5,174 nucleotides of DNA from an uncultured Clostridia bacterium. Its GTDB lineage: Bacteria > Bacillota > Clostridia > Oscillospirales > Ruminococcaceae. The stretch spans positions 1-5,174 of the forward strand of contig CANDLP010000204.1 of NCBI GenBank assembly GCA_947385505.1, written 5' to 3'. This document shows, piece by piece, positions 1 to 5,174 of this stretch (positions are counted from its first letter, which is position 1; the number at the start of each line of letters is the position of its first letter). Below the pieces are notes generated by a model that ran no database searches, was not told where the DNA came from, and saw nothing but the letters and a program-made list of their open reading frames with translations. Position numbers and translations under genes: made by a program.

Positions 1-229
1 TAAAGTTTTTCTTATCGCAGTAATAAACGCAGGCTTTCGGATTATTCATAAACTGTCCGACGCGCCTTGAGCTTGTATTGGTGGAAAAAAGCTGAGTGGA
101 AAGCTTTTCGTGCTCGGCGACAAACATTGCCTTTATCTGAGGCAGCCCTTCTTCGTTTATAGAACCTACATAAGCTACGTCCGCGTTTGCGCGCAATGTT
201 TCAATATCCTTTTTTATCTTGTTATCCAT
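1..229 (-). CDS. Pyridoxamine 5'-phosphate oxidase-like flavoprotein, N-terminal part (runs off left edge)
   Basis: The first 76 codons of a gene whose 3' end lies outside the window. The protein begins MDNKIKKDIETLRANADVAY and continues with a short strand-turn-strand (GSINEEGLPQIKAMF), then STNTSSRRVGQF and NPKACVYYCD. These are typical of the split beta-barrel PNPOx-like / general stress protein 26 family, in which the barrel binds FMN or a related flavin and the substrate is usually unknown. The start is the ATG at 229-227, preceded by AAGGAG at 242-237 with a 7-nt spacer. This start lies inside the last codons of the upstream marR-type gene (8-bp overlap), so the two are almost certainly co-transcribed and translationally coupled. 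In such pairs the MarR protein often controls the flavoprotein; that role is inferred here. The family is clear, but the specific reaction cannot be told. Confidence 0.85.
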   Translation of the reverse strand, partial: MDNKIKKDIETLRANADVAYVGSINEEGLPQIKAMFVAEHEKLSTQLFSTNTSSRRVGQFMNNPKACVYYCDKKNF

Positions 230-671
230 TCTCTTTCTCCTTTTTGAAAAGATTTTCAAGGATCTTCCCAAGACGATTTTCAAAATCGAGTATTTCATCT
301 TCGTTAAATCCCCTGTAAAAAATTTTGTTCATTTCTTCGGACACCGCCTCATATTTTTCTCTTAAGCCCCATGATTTTTCGGTAAGTTTTATTTTTACCG
401 TGCGGCGATCCTTTTGACCGTAATTTCTTAAAATATGCCCCGACAGCTCCAGCCTGTCCAGCATACCGGTAAGAGTGGTTTTGGCGAGCCCTGTTTTATC
501 GGAAAGCTCTGTTATTGAAATATCGTCATTTTCCCAAAGAACATAAAGTATTCTCCCCTGAGCTCCGTTAAATTCACTTATACCGTATTCCGAAAGCATT
601 TTTTCAAACACCCGCCCTTGAATTTGTTTGATCTTGCCTATCAGAAATCCTCCGTTTGTTTTAAGCGGCAT
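222..671 (-). CDS. MarR-family winged-helix transcriptional regulator
   Basis: A 149-residue protein, the usual MarR length. An N-terminal dimerisation helix (about residues 8-30) is followed by the winged helix-turn-helix: helices around GAQGRILYVLWEND (36-49) and SITELSDKTGLAKTTLTGMLDRLELSGHI (52-80, recognition helix about 63-75). The wing NYGQKDRRTVKIKLTEKS (83-100) carries the signature D-R-R. A long C-terminal helix pair (about 101-145) completes the dimer interface. MarR proteins bind palindromic operators as dimers and usually repress their own operon until a small ligand or oxidant releases them. The ATG at 671 has an AGGAGG at 684-679 with a 7-nt spacer. The gene overlaps the PNPOx-like gene downstream by 8 bp. 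Upstream are a TTGACA promoter and AT-rich palindromes, so autoregulation is likely (inferred). The ligand is unknown. Confidence 0.93.
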   Translation of the reverse strand: MPLKTNGGFLIGKIKQIQGRVFEKMLSEYGISEFNGAQGRILYVLWENDDISITELSDKTGLAKTTLTGMLDRLELSGHILRNYGQKDRRTVKIKLTEKSWGLREKYEAVSEEMNKIFYRGFNEDEILDFENRLGKILENLFKKEKENG

Positions 672-678
672 TTAAATC

Positions 679-684
679 CCTCCT
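679..684 (-). promoter_or_regulatory. Ribosome binding site of the MarR gene
   Basis: A perfect AGGAGG on the minus strand, 7 nt before the ATG at 671. It supports this start over any internal one. Confidence 0.85.
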
Positions 685-692
685 GTTATCTT

Positions 693-713
693 TATATAGT
701 ATAATACTATATA
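693..713. promoter_or_regulatory. Putative MarR operator, 21-bp palindrome over the -10 region
   Basis: A perfect inverted repeat with 10-bp arms (TATATAGTAT and ATACTATATA) around a single central base at 703. It covers the -10 hexamer of the promoter. Its length and its position just upstream of a MarR gene fit a dimer-binding operator. Assignment to this MarR protein is inferred from position; the symmetry is directly visible. AT-rich sequence forms palindromes by chance more easily, but ten matched pairs is well above casual expectation. Confidence 0.65.
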
Positions 714-727
714 GTACTATTTGTCAA
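698..727 (-). promoter_or_regulatory. Promoter of the marR-PNPOx operon
   Basis: On the minus strand a perfect -35 TTGACA (727-722) is followed after 18 bp by TATACT (703-698). The overlapping hexamer TTATAC gives a 17-bp spacer. The predicted start of transcription is about 690, leaving a short leader with the AGGAGG. The -10 and spacer are covered by the palindromes listed separately, so a bound MarR dimer would block RNA polymerase. The hexamers are seen directly; activity is inferred. Confidence 0.8.
711..720. promoter_or_regulatory. Second palindrome in the -35/-10 spacer
   Basis: ATAGTACTAT is a perfect 10-bp palindrome directly abutting the larger operator-like repeat. Between them a third overlapping palindrome, TACTATATAGTA (705-716), is formed. 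The region is thus a run of alternating TAGTA/TACTA half-sites, which could allow two dimers to bind side by side or in alternative registers. Function is inferred. Confidence 0.4.
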
Positions 728-771
728 GCGTTTTTTACATTTAGCGGTAAAAAAATTTTTCAGATACTCGC

Positions 772-868
772 TTATGATTTCCAATATTTCCTGTTAAGCG
801 TTCTGTACATCACCGTCCTGCTGATATGCTTTTTCTCTGAACTGATTATAATTTACCGAGCTTACCTC
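772..868 (-). pseudogene. Degenerate copy of the comM 3' end with an internal deletion
   Basis: Two blocks match the 3' part of the comM gene in this window. Positions 774-836 match 1498-1560 at 57 of 63 bases and encode KKHISRTVMYRTLNRKYWKS followed by a TAA stop at 774-772, against KKHISRAVMYRTLDRKYWKS in ComM. Positions 834-868 match 1827-1861 at 30 of 35 bases and encode EVSSVNYNQFREK, against EVSAVNYSQLREK (ComM residues 387-399). The two blocks are joined at a shared GAAAAA stretch, removing the equivalent of 269 bp (about 1561-1829). Because 269 is not a multiple of three, the frame is broken and reading through the first block hits a stop at 796-794. There is no start codon or ribosome binding site of its own, so this is a remnant. 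It begins immediately after the stop of the P-loop kinase-like gene. Confidence 0.85.
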
Positions 869-869
869 A

Positions 870-1442
870 TCACTTTTGAAAATTTAAAAAATCATTAAAA
901 GCCTGTTCTCTGTCTCTTGCCGTTTCAAAATAAGGCAAATTGTATTTTAAACATTGCTCTTTAATTAAAATACTCTGCTCAACAATATATTGCGCTCCCT
1001 CTAATAACTCTTCGTCCGACTTATAGAAAGTGTAATCCTTTTCTGTATCATATTTCTTCTGGATTGCAAAACGTTCCTGCGGCGTCACATCTGATGTAAT
1101 AAAGTAAAATATTTCACAGTTAGCGCCATGAATGTATTTCATATAATCTTCCGGCAAAAGCTGATACATATCCAACACCATTCCCGGCTCAAACTCGTCA
1201 TATTCGGAGCTGTCCAGCATAGCTCTTACAAAAGGCGCCATTTTCCCGCTTATAATATGCAAAGTATCCATGGAAGAAAGCCCTGCATATGTATTCACTC
1301 CCGTTTCGGGAAAACACTTTTCAAATCCCGCAATAATAGAATCCATACTGATATGCCGGTACCCAATCTGCTTTGCCAGCCGTCTGGAAATCGTACTTTT
1401 GCCCGCTCTTGGTACGCCTGCTATAATAATATTGCTTTTCAT
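870..1442 (-). CDS. Small P-loop NTPase, kinase-like (AAA/adenylate-kinase-like fold)
   Basis: A 190-residue protein. The Walker A motif GVPRAGKST is at residues 9-17, right after the first strand (NIIIA). An acidic residue follows in HISMDSI (D34), as in small-molecule kinases that bind a phosphoacceptor there. A Walker-B-like strand MVLDMYQ has D91. A charged lid-like segment with R124 (TPQERFAIQKKYDTEKDYT) and a C-terminal helix ending in NFQK complete a single-domain kinase of ordinary size. The substrate is unknown; it resembles small proteins annotated only as 'AAA family ATPase'. The start is the ATG at 1442-1440 because GGAGGAG lies 6 nt upstream (1455-1449). An in-frame TTG at 1508 lies inside the comM tail and lacks support. 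The gene is AT-rich (138 G/C of 360 bases counted at 901-1260), is separated from comM by 53 bp, and is flanked by two comM 3' ends, which suggests acquisition. Confidence 0.8.
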   Translation of the reverse strand: MKSNIIIAGVPRAGKSTISRRLAKQIGYRHISMDSIIAGFEKCFPETGVNTYAGLSSMDTLHIISGKMAPFVRAMLDSSEYDEFEPGMVLDMYQLLPEDYMKYIHGANCEIFYFITSDVTPQERFAIQKKYDTEKDYTFYKSDEELLEGAQYIVEQSILIKEQCLKYNLPYFETARDREQAFNDFLNFQK

Positions 1443-1448
1443 TTTCGG

Positions 1449-1455
1449 CTCCTCC
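1449..1455 (-). promoter_or_regulatory. Ribosome binding site fixing the start of the P-loop kinase-like gene
   Basis: GGAGGAG on the minus strand, 6 nt before the ATG at 1442. It places the start inside the longer open frame, which would otherwise begin at a TTG overlapping comM. Confidence 0.8.
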
Positions 1456-1495
1456 ACAAATTCCAATTTCAATATAAAAGGAAATAAAAATTTTT

Positions 1496-3019
1496 CTATG
1501 ATTTCCAATACTTCCTGTCCAGCGTTCGGTACATCACCGCTCTGCTGATATGCTTTTTCTCAATAACCTCGCTGCCGTCAATATCCGCCGCCGTTCTTGC
1601 CACCTTCATTATCCTGTCATACGCTCTGGCGGAAAGACCAAGCGAATCAAAAACGCCGCTTAAAAATTTTTCCGCCTGTTGGTTCAGCGGGCAGAATTCG
1701 GTGAGACGTGAAGGGGGGATTTCGCTGTTGAAAAGGATATCTGTACCCTTAAATCTTTCCTTTTGCATTTCTCTCGCCTTCTCTATATTCTCCCTTATTT
1801 CCGCAGAGCATAATGACCCGCTTTTTTCCCTGAGCTGACTGTAATTTACCGCGCTTACCTCTATCTGAATATCTATCCTGTCAAGTACGGGACGGCTTAT
1901 TTTTCCCAAATACTTAGCGATCGCCCCCTCGGAACAATTACAGGTATTGCCGCTTCCGTAGTTGCCGCAGGGGCACGGATTCATTGCCGCAACCAACATG
2001 GTTTTACAAGGATATGAGGTTTTTCCGGAGGCTCTCGTTATAACCACCCTTCTGTCCTCCAAAGGCTGGCGAAGCGTTTCCAATACGTCGCGGCGAAATT
2101 CGGGAAGCTCGTCTAAAAACATCACCCCGTTATTGGCGAGGCTTATCTCTCCCGGAGAAGGAATTTTGCCGCCGCCCACAATTCCCACTCCGCTTGCGGT
2201 ATGGGAAACGGGACGAAAGGGGCGTCTTGTGATAAAAGGCGATCTGCTGTCCAACAATCCCGCCACGGAATAAACGGAAGTGGTCTCAATACTTTCTTCA
2301 AAGGTCATTGTGGGCAATACTCCCGCAATTCTTTTTGCGATCATACTTTTTCCCGATCCCGGCGGACCTATCATAAGAATATTGTGAAAACCAGCTGCGG
2401 CGGTCTGCACGGCAAACTTTATATTTTCCTGTCCCTTTACGTCGGAAAAATCGGCGGAATCAAAGTAATCCTCCGCTTTGGGAACAAAAGGGTCGGCGGG
2501 AGACAAGTCAATGCTCCCCGACAAAAAAGAAGAAAGCTCCCTTATATTATGTATGCCGTATATTTCTATCCCCCTGACAAGAGAAGCCTCTTTAACATTT
2601 ACATACGGTAAAAACACTCTTTTAAAGCCGTTTTCTTTAGCCGCCGCAACCATAGGAAGCACTCCCGCCGTCCCCGCCAGGTCGCCCGACAGAGAAAGCT
2701 CGCCGATAAAAACGTCCCCCTCTCTCGGAGGGCGGATATCGCCCAATGCGGTAAGCACGCTTATAAGTATGGGAAGATCGTAGTATGAACCGCTTTTCTT
2801 CACATCGGCGGGATAAAGATTAACCACCGCCCTTAGCTTGGCGGTGGAAAAATCCGAATTTTCCATGGCGGCGATCACTCTTTGCCTGCTTTCCTGTATT
2901 GAGGCGTCGCCAAGCCCTGTTATCCTGAAATCGGGCGTGCCTTTTTCCGTGCTGCTTTCAACCGTAACCGCAAAGGCATTTAAACCGGTAAGACCAAAGG
3001 TGTCAACTTTAGCGAACAT
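1496..3019 (-). CDS. comM: YifB/ComM family Mg-chelatase-like AAA+ ATPase
   Basis: A full-length 507-residue member of the family. The N-terminal domain (about 1-170), related to the Lon/ChlI S5-like fold, begins with the characteristic MFAKVDTFGLTGL and includes FRITGLGDASIQESRQR and KLRAVVNLYPADVKKSG. The AAA+ core follows: Walker A GPPGSGKS (218-225), Walker B GVMFLDELPEF (298-308, D303 and E304), the sensor region MNPCPCG (346-352) and RPVLDRIDIQIEV (376-388). Cysteines C349, C351, C360 and C362 form a C-x-C...C-x-C cluster common in this family that may bind metal (inferred). The C-terminal Mg-chelatase-like helical domain contains SARAYDRIMKVARTAADI (463-480). In naturally competent bacteria ComM is a hexameric helicase that promotes branch migration during integration of transformed DNA; in Clostridia the role is less tested. 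It starts 29 bp after the nucleoside kinase gene with only a weak ribosome binding site. Its last 63 bp and a block ending at 1861 recur in the remnant at 772-868. Confidence 0.95.
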   Translation of the reverse strand: MFAKVDTFGLTGLNAFAVTVESSTEKGTPDFRITGLGDASIQESRQRVIAAMENSDFSTAKLRAVVNLYPADVKKSGSYYDLPILISVLTALGDIRPPREGDVFIGELSLSGDLAGTAGVLPMVAAAKENGFKRVFLPYVNVKEASLVRGIEIYGIHNIRELSSFLSGSIDLSPADPFVPKAEDYFDSADFSDVKGQENIKFAVQTAAAGFHNILMIGPPGSGKSMIAKRIAGVLPTMTFEESIETTSVYSVAGLLDSRSPFITRRPFRPVSHTASGVGIVGGGKIPSPGEISLANNGVMFLDELPEFRRDVLETLRQPLEDRRVVITRASGKTSYPCKTMLVAAMNPCPCGNYGSGNTCNCSEGAIAKYLGKISRPVLDRIDIQIEVSAVNYSQLREKSGSLCSAEIRENIEKAREMQKERFKGTDILFNSEIPPSRLTEFCPLNQQAEKFLSGVFDSLGLSARAYDRIMKVARTAADIDGSEVIEKKHISRAVMYRTLDRKYWKS

Positions 3020-3048
3020 TTCTTAACTGTCCCTTTCTTTTTTATCCG

Positions 3049-3975
3049 TCAATAGCTGAATACGCTCCCGCCCACAAACTCGCGTACAATTGAACCGTCG
3101 GGTACTATGGAGGTGGGAAGGGGTACTATATTTTCCAAAAAATCCAACAGTTCCTGTACGGTTCCGTACAATTCAAAATCCTTGTCCACCTCCTGAAGCT
3201 GCGGCAAAAGCTTGTTGCAATAAACCGCCGCCTCAAAAGACATAAAGGTGTCAATATTGACTGCTGCGTTATCTCTATGGGGCATTATATACATGGTTTC
3301 CCCTCTTTGTACCGATTTAAAGGCTCTGATTATATCCTCCGTTTTTCTGCCTCTGAAAAGCCTGTCGCGCATAAGTCTGCGCATAAGTCTTATCATACTG
3401 GGGTGAAGAAGCCGATTCTGGTTTGAAAGCCTTGTTCTTACGCTGACATAGATCCCTTGGGAATGCTCCTTTATATCACCGGTCAGCAAGGGATTTAACG
3501 CATGTATCCCTTCCAGTATTATTATCTCGTTTTCCTGCCTGCAAAGCAGCTCCCCTTCCCCTCTTGTCTGATCCGCAAAATTAAATACGGGAAGCTGAGT
3601 GGGCAAGCATTGCCAGAACCGCTCAAGATGCTCTTTCAGTAAAGATATATCAACACGCGCGGGGGCTTCAAGGTCAATTTTGTTAAGCTCCTCCCCGCTC
3701 AGCCCGTTTAAGGGCAAAAAATAATTATCCATTGAAATAACGTGAGCGCCGAAGCCGTTTCTCCGCAGTAAAGCCTTTATTCTCAGCGCAGTTGTGGTTT
3801 TTGCGCTTCCCGACGGGCCGGAAAGCAGTACGATGGGCTTTTCTTTACAGTTTTCCGCTATATCGGAAACCGCCGACTCAAGCTGACGGTGGTACAGCTC
3901 CTCGGCTTCGCTTACCACCTTTCCGCTGTCTGCGTTAAGGGCTTTGTTAAGGTCGGTGATGGGAAGTATGTTCAT
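3049..3975 (-). CDS. Uridine/nucleoside kinase-like protein (phosphoribulokinase/uridine kinase family)
   Basis: A 308-residue protein with the features of the PRK/uridine kinase family. It has a P-loop GPSGSAKT (53-60), SMDNYF (81-86, the substrate-side acidic residue D83), DLEAPARVD (101-109), PVFNFADQTR (129-138), the strand IIILEGIHALNP (151-162) and the lid segment RRLMRDRLFRGRKTEDI (199-215) followed by RGETMYIMPHRDNA. These proteins transfer the gamma-phosphate of ATP to a nucleoside, typically uridine or cytidine, in pyrimidine salvage. Many clostridial relatives carry a large N-terminal TGS/threonyl-tRNA-synthetase-like part, absent here; only a leader of about 45 residues precedes the kinase. 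The P-loop has Ala58 where the Walker A consensus has Gly. Substrate is assigned by family only. The gene lies 69 bp after the HAD phosphatase gene and 29 bp before comM, with AAGGA about 11 nt before the ATG. Confidence 0.88.
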   Translation of the reverse strand: MNILPITDLNKALNADSGKVVSEAEELYHRQLESAVSDIAENCKEKPIVLLSGPSGSAKTTTALRIKALLRRNGFGAHVISMDNYFLPLNGLSGEELNKIDLEAPARVDISLLKEHLERFWQCLPTQLPVFNFADQTRGEGELLCRQENEIIILEGIHALNPLLTGDIKEHSQGIYVSVRTRLSNQNRLLHPSMIRLMRRLMRDRLFRGRKTEDIIRAFKSVQRGETMYIMPHRDNAAVNIDTFMSFEAAVYCNKLLPQLQEVDKDFELYGTVQELLDFLENIVPLPTSIVPDGSIVREFVGGSVFSY

Positions 3976-4044
3976 TTTTTCCGTTTCCTTTCTTTCCGTT
4001 AGTGAATAGCTGTTGATAATATTTTTAAATTTTTTTGGGAGCAG

Positions 4045-4701
4045 TTACACAAGCCCGTCAAGCACAGCGGGCAGCTCAAAAAGACTGCTGCATCGTTTAT
4101 ACAAAAGCTTTTTAAGCTCTTCGCCGGGCTCCGAAAGGTCGGGTACCATTATCGGCTTCATTCCCGCCCTGTAAGCGGAAGTGATACCGTTGGGCGAATC
4201 CTCCACCGCCGCGCATTCTTCGGGAGCCAATCCGAGTTTTTCCGCCGCTAAAAGATAAATATCGGGGCTCGGTTTTCCGTGCTCCACCATGGGGCCGCAG
4301 CAAACGCAGTCAAATTTATCAAAAAGCTCAACGGTTTTCAAGTATTTTTCGGCTCTTTCAATATCAGTGGCGGTAGCTAACGCTCTTTTAAGCCCAAGCT
4401 TTTTTATATACTCAAGGGCTTCGTCCACGCCTTTTTTCTTTTTGAGACCGTTCTTTGAGATATCCTCTTCCATAAGCTGTTTTCGGCGGCTTCGCACGGC
4501 GGTGTAATCAAAACCGTCGCCGAAATATTTCTTCAGAAGCGGAGAAGCGTATTCGCCCGCAAGGCTCCTCAACTCCAAAGCCTGTTCGCGGCTCATATCA
4601 AATCCGAAATCTTTGGCGGCTATGCGCCAGTATTTTTCCAAAAGAGTTTCGGTATCAAGAATTATTCCGTCCATATCGAAGATAACGGCTTTTATTTTCA
4701 T
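4045..4701 (-). CDS. HAD superfamily (subfamily IA) hydrolase, beta-phosphoglucomutase/phosphatase-like
   Basis: A 218-residue protein with all four HAD motifs: motif I FDMDG (nucleophile D9, acid/base D11), motif II around LATAT (T110), motif III lysine K143 in GKPSPDIY, and motif IV VEDSPNG (E167, D168). The helical cap between motif I and about residue 85 is the C1-type cap of the IA subfamily, which includes beta-phosphoglucomutase, phosphoglycolate phosphatase and sugar- or nucleotide-phosphate phosphatases; the substrate cannot be decided. The start is the ATG at 4701 (MKIKAVIFDMDG), with AAGGAG at 4719-4714, 12 nt upstream. An in-frame TTG at 4749 would add 16 residues but overlaps the promoter -10 region, so it is rejected. 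It is the first gene of the presumed operon with the nucleoside kinase and comM. Confidence 0.92.
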   Translation of the reverse strand: MKIKAVIFDMDGIILDTETLLEKYWRIAAKDFGFDMSREQALELRSLAGEYASPLLKKYFGDGFDYTAVRSRRKQLMEEDISKNGLKKKKGVDEALEYIKKLGLKRALATATDIERAEKYLKTVELFDKFDCVCCGPMVEHGKPSPDIYLLAAEKLGLAPEECAAVEDSPNGITSAYRAGMKPIMVPDLSEPGEELKKLLYKRCSSLFELPAVLDGLV

Positions 4702-4713
4702 AGCGGCGGATTT

Positions 4714-4719
4714 CTCCTT
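4714..4719 (-). promoter_or_regulatory. Ribosome binding site of the HAD phosphatase gene
   Basis: AAGGAG on the minus strand, 12 nt before the ATG at 4701, a slightly long spacing. It falls within the short predicted leader and supports the ATG over the upstream TTG. Confidence 0.6.
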
Positions 4720-4737
4720 TTTTCGCGGTTTTTTATT

Positions 4738-4766
4738 ATTGTAGCACAATAAATAGATTTTTTCAA
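4738..4766 (-). promoter_or_regulatory. Promoter of the HAD-nucleoside kinase-comM operon
   Basis: On the minus strand TTGAAA (4766-4761) and TACAAT (4743-4738) are separated by exactly 17 bp, with TGC directly before the -10 hexamer (an extended -10 TGn). Transcription should begin near 4731, giving a leader of about 30 nt before the HAD start. This is the only strong promoter seen upstream of the three-gene block. Confidence 0.75.
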
Positions 4767-4771
4767 GTATG

Positions 4772-4785
4772 TAAAACAGGTTTTA
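4772..4785. repeat. Short inverted repeat upstream of the HAD operon promoter
   Basis: TAAAAC and GTTTTA arms of 6 bp around a 2-bp centre, lying 6 bp upstream of the -35 hexamer and just after the histidine phosphatase stop. It is AT-rich with no clean T-run, so it is a poor terminator; it might be an operator or mere chance. Confidence 0.25.
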
Positions 4786-4796
4786 AAACTATTTGA

Positions 4797-5174
4797 CTAT
4801 ATATTGTGCGCTGAATAATTGGCTTTTGCCAAAATACGCGATTCTCCGTTTACGATCCATTCATGAATACCGGTATCACCGGTATAAAACGAAAAATCCG
4901 ATTCTATGGGCAGTTTAAAAAATGCGCCGTACAGCCGATTTATCATGCCGCCGTGTGTAACAGCCGCAATCGTGCTGTCGTCATTATTTTCCGAAATCAG
5001 CTTGGACAGCATATATTCGGCTCTGTACCTGAATTCAAGCACACTCTCCTGCTCATAAACAGACAAATGCAGCGGCACCTTTACCGTAGGATATTTTTCT
5101 TCCGCTTCACTATACTTAAGTCCCGCAACCAAGCCGTTGTTAAATTCCATAAGACGCTCGTCGGGAATCAGCGG
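4797..5174 (-). CDS. Histidine phosphatase (phosphoglycerate mutase-like), C-terminal part (runs off right edge)
   Basis: The open frame continues without a stop to the right edge of the window; the ATG at 5150 is internal, since the codons before it read PLIPDERL in frame. The 125 visible residues carry the family's middle signature (DERLMEFNNG...G, with the acidic residue used in catalysis) and the second catalytic histidine in AAVTHGGMINRLYG. The N-terminal RHG motif with the phosphohistidine lies outside the window. Family members hydrolyse or transfer phosphate on small metabolites such as sugar phosphates or nucleotide-loop intermediates; the substrate is unknown. The gene ends at TAG 4799-4797, about 30 bp before the -35 of the HAD promoter, with no convincing terminator between them. 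Confidence 0.88.
   Translation of the reverse strand, partial: PLIPDERLMEFNNGLVAGLKYSEAEEKYPTVKVPLHLSVYEQESVLEFRYRAEYMLSKLISENNDDSTIAAVTHGGMINRLYGAFFKLPIESDFSFYTGDTGIHEWIVNGESRILAKANYSAHNI

Noticed and set aside
728..773. Possible stem (AGCG-GTA with TAC-CGCT) between the comM remnant and the marR promoter
   Set aside because: It has a bulge and a long A/T loop and no T-run after it; it could not be supported as a terminator for the upstream genes.
1480..1506. Hairpin-like repeat (GGAAAT ... ATTTCC) over the comM stop, followed by TTTT on the minus strand
   Set aside because: The stem is only 6 bp and A/T-rich with an awkward internal AAAAATTTTT, too weak to call a terminator with confidence.
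1443..1508. Longer form of the P-loop kinase-like protein starting at TTG 1508
   Set aside because: The extra residues overlap the comM tail and look unlike the family start, while a GGAGGAG sits at ideal distance before the ATG at 1442.
2824..2847. Perfect 8-bp GC-rich hairpin (CCACCGCC / GGCGGTGG, 8-base loop) inside comM
   Set aside because: It lies in codons for the highly conserved KLRAVVNL segment and is not followed by a T-run on the coding strand, so it is most simply a by-product of coding sequence and not a terminator.
1128..3026. Several plus-strand open frames of 60-136 codons antisense to comM and the P-loop gene
   Set aside because: They lie wholly opposite well-supported genes, have no family resemblance and lack convincing ribosome binding sites; they are shadows.
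4702..4749. Longer form of the HAD phosphatase starting at TTG 4749
   Set aside because: It would begin inside the promoter -10 region, upstream of the predicted transcription start; the added residues are not part of the HAD fold.

Overview
The window looks like a chromosomal segment from a Gram-positive bacterium of the Clostridia (Oscillospiraceae/Lachnospirales type). This rests on protein style (a uridine-kinase-family protein with an EGIHALNP motif, a MarR/PNPOx-like pair), strong AGGAGG-type ribosome binding sites and TTGACA/TATAAT-like promoters. The genus cannot be told from the sequence. Every supported gene lies on the minus strand, so transcription runs from high to low coordinates.

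In order of transcription: (1) 5174-4797 is the C-terminal part of a histidine phosphatase that runs off the right edge. (2) A good promoter (TTGAAA, 17 bp, TACAAT) at 4766-4738 starts a GC-richer block: a HAD-IA phosphatase (4701-4045), a uridine/nucleoside kinase-like protein (3975-3049) and a ComM/YifB AAA+ ATPase (3019-1496). Spacing (69 and 29 bp) and the absence of clear terminators suggest one transcript. (3) A small, AT-richer P-loop kinase-like gene (1442-870) lies just after comM. (4) The supposedly intergenic stretch after it holds a degenerate second copy of the comM 3' end (868-772). (5) A MarR regulator (671-222) with a promoter embedded in AT-rich palindromes overlaps the start of a pyridoxamine-phosphate-oxidase-like flavoprotein gene (229-1), which runs off the left edge.

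The least ordinary feature is the duplicated comM tail. The P-loop gene is bracketed by an intact comM 3' end on one side and a diverged, internally deleted comM 3' end on the other. Together with its lower GC content (hand count about 38% against about 54% in a sampled part of comM), this suggests the gene was brought in by recombination at the comM 3' end, which kept comM functional and left the old tail behind. No integrase, transposase, CRISPR array, RNA gene or recognisable defence system was found. The rest is ordinary housekeeping or accessory chromosome content.
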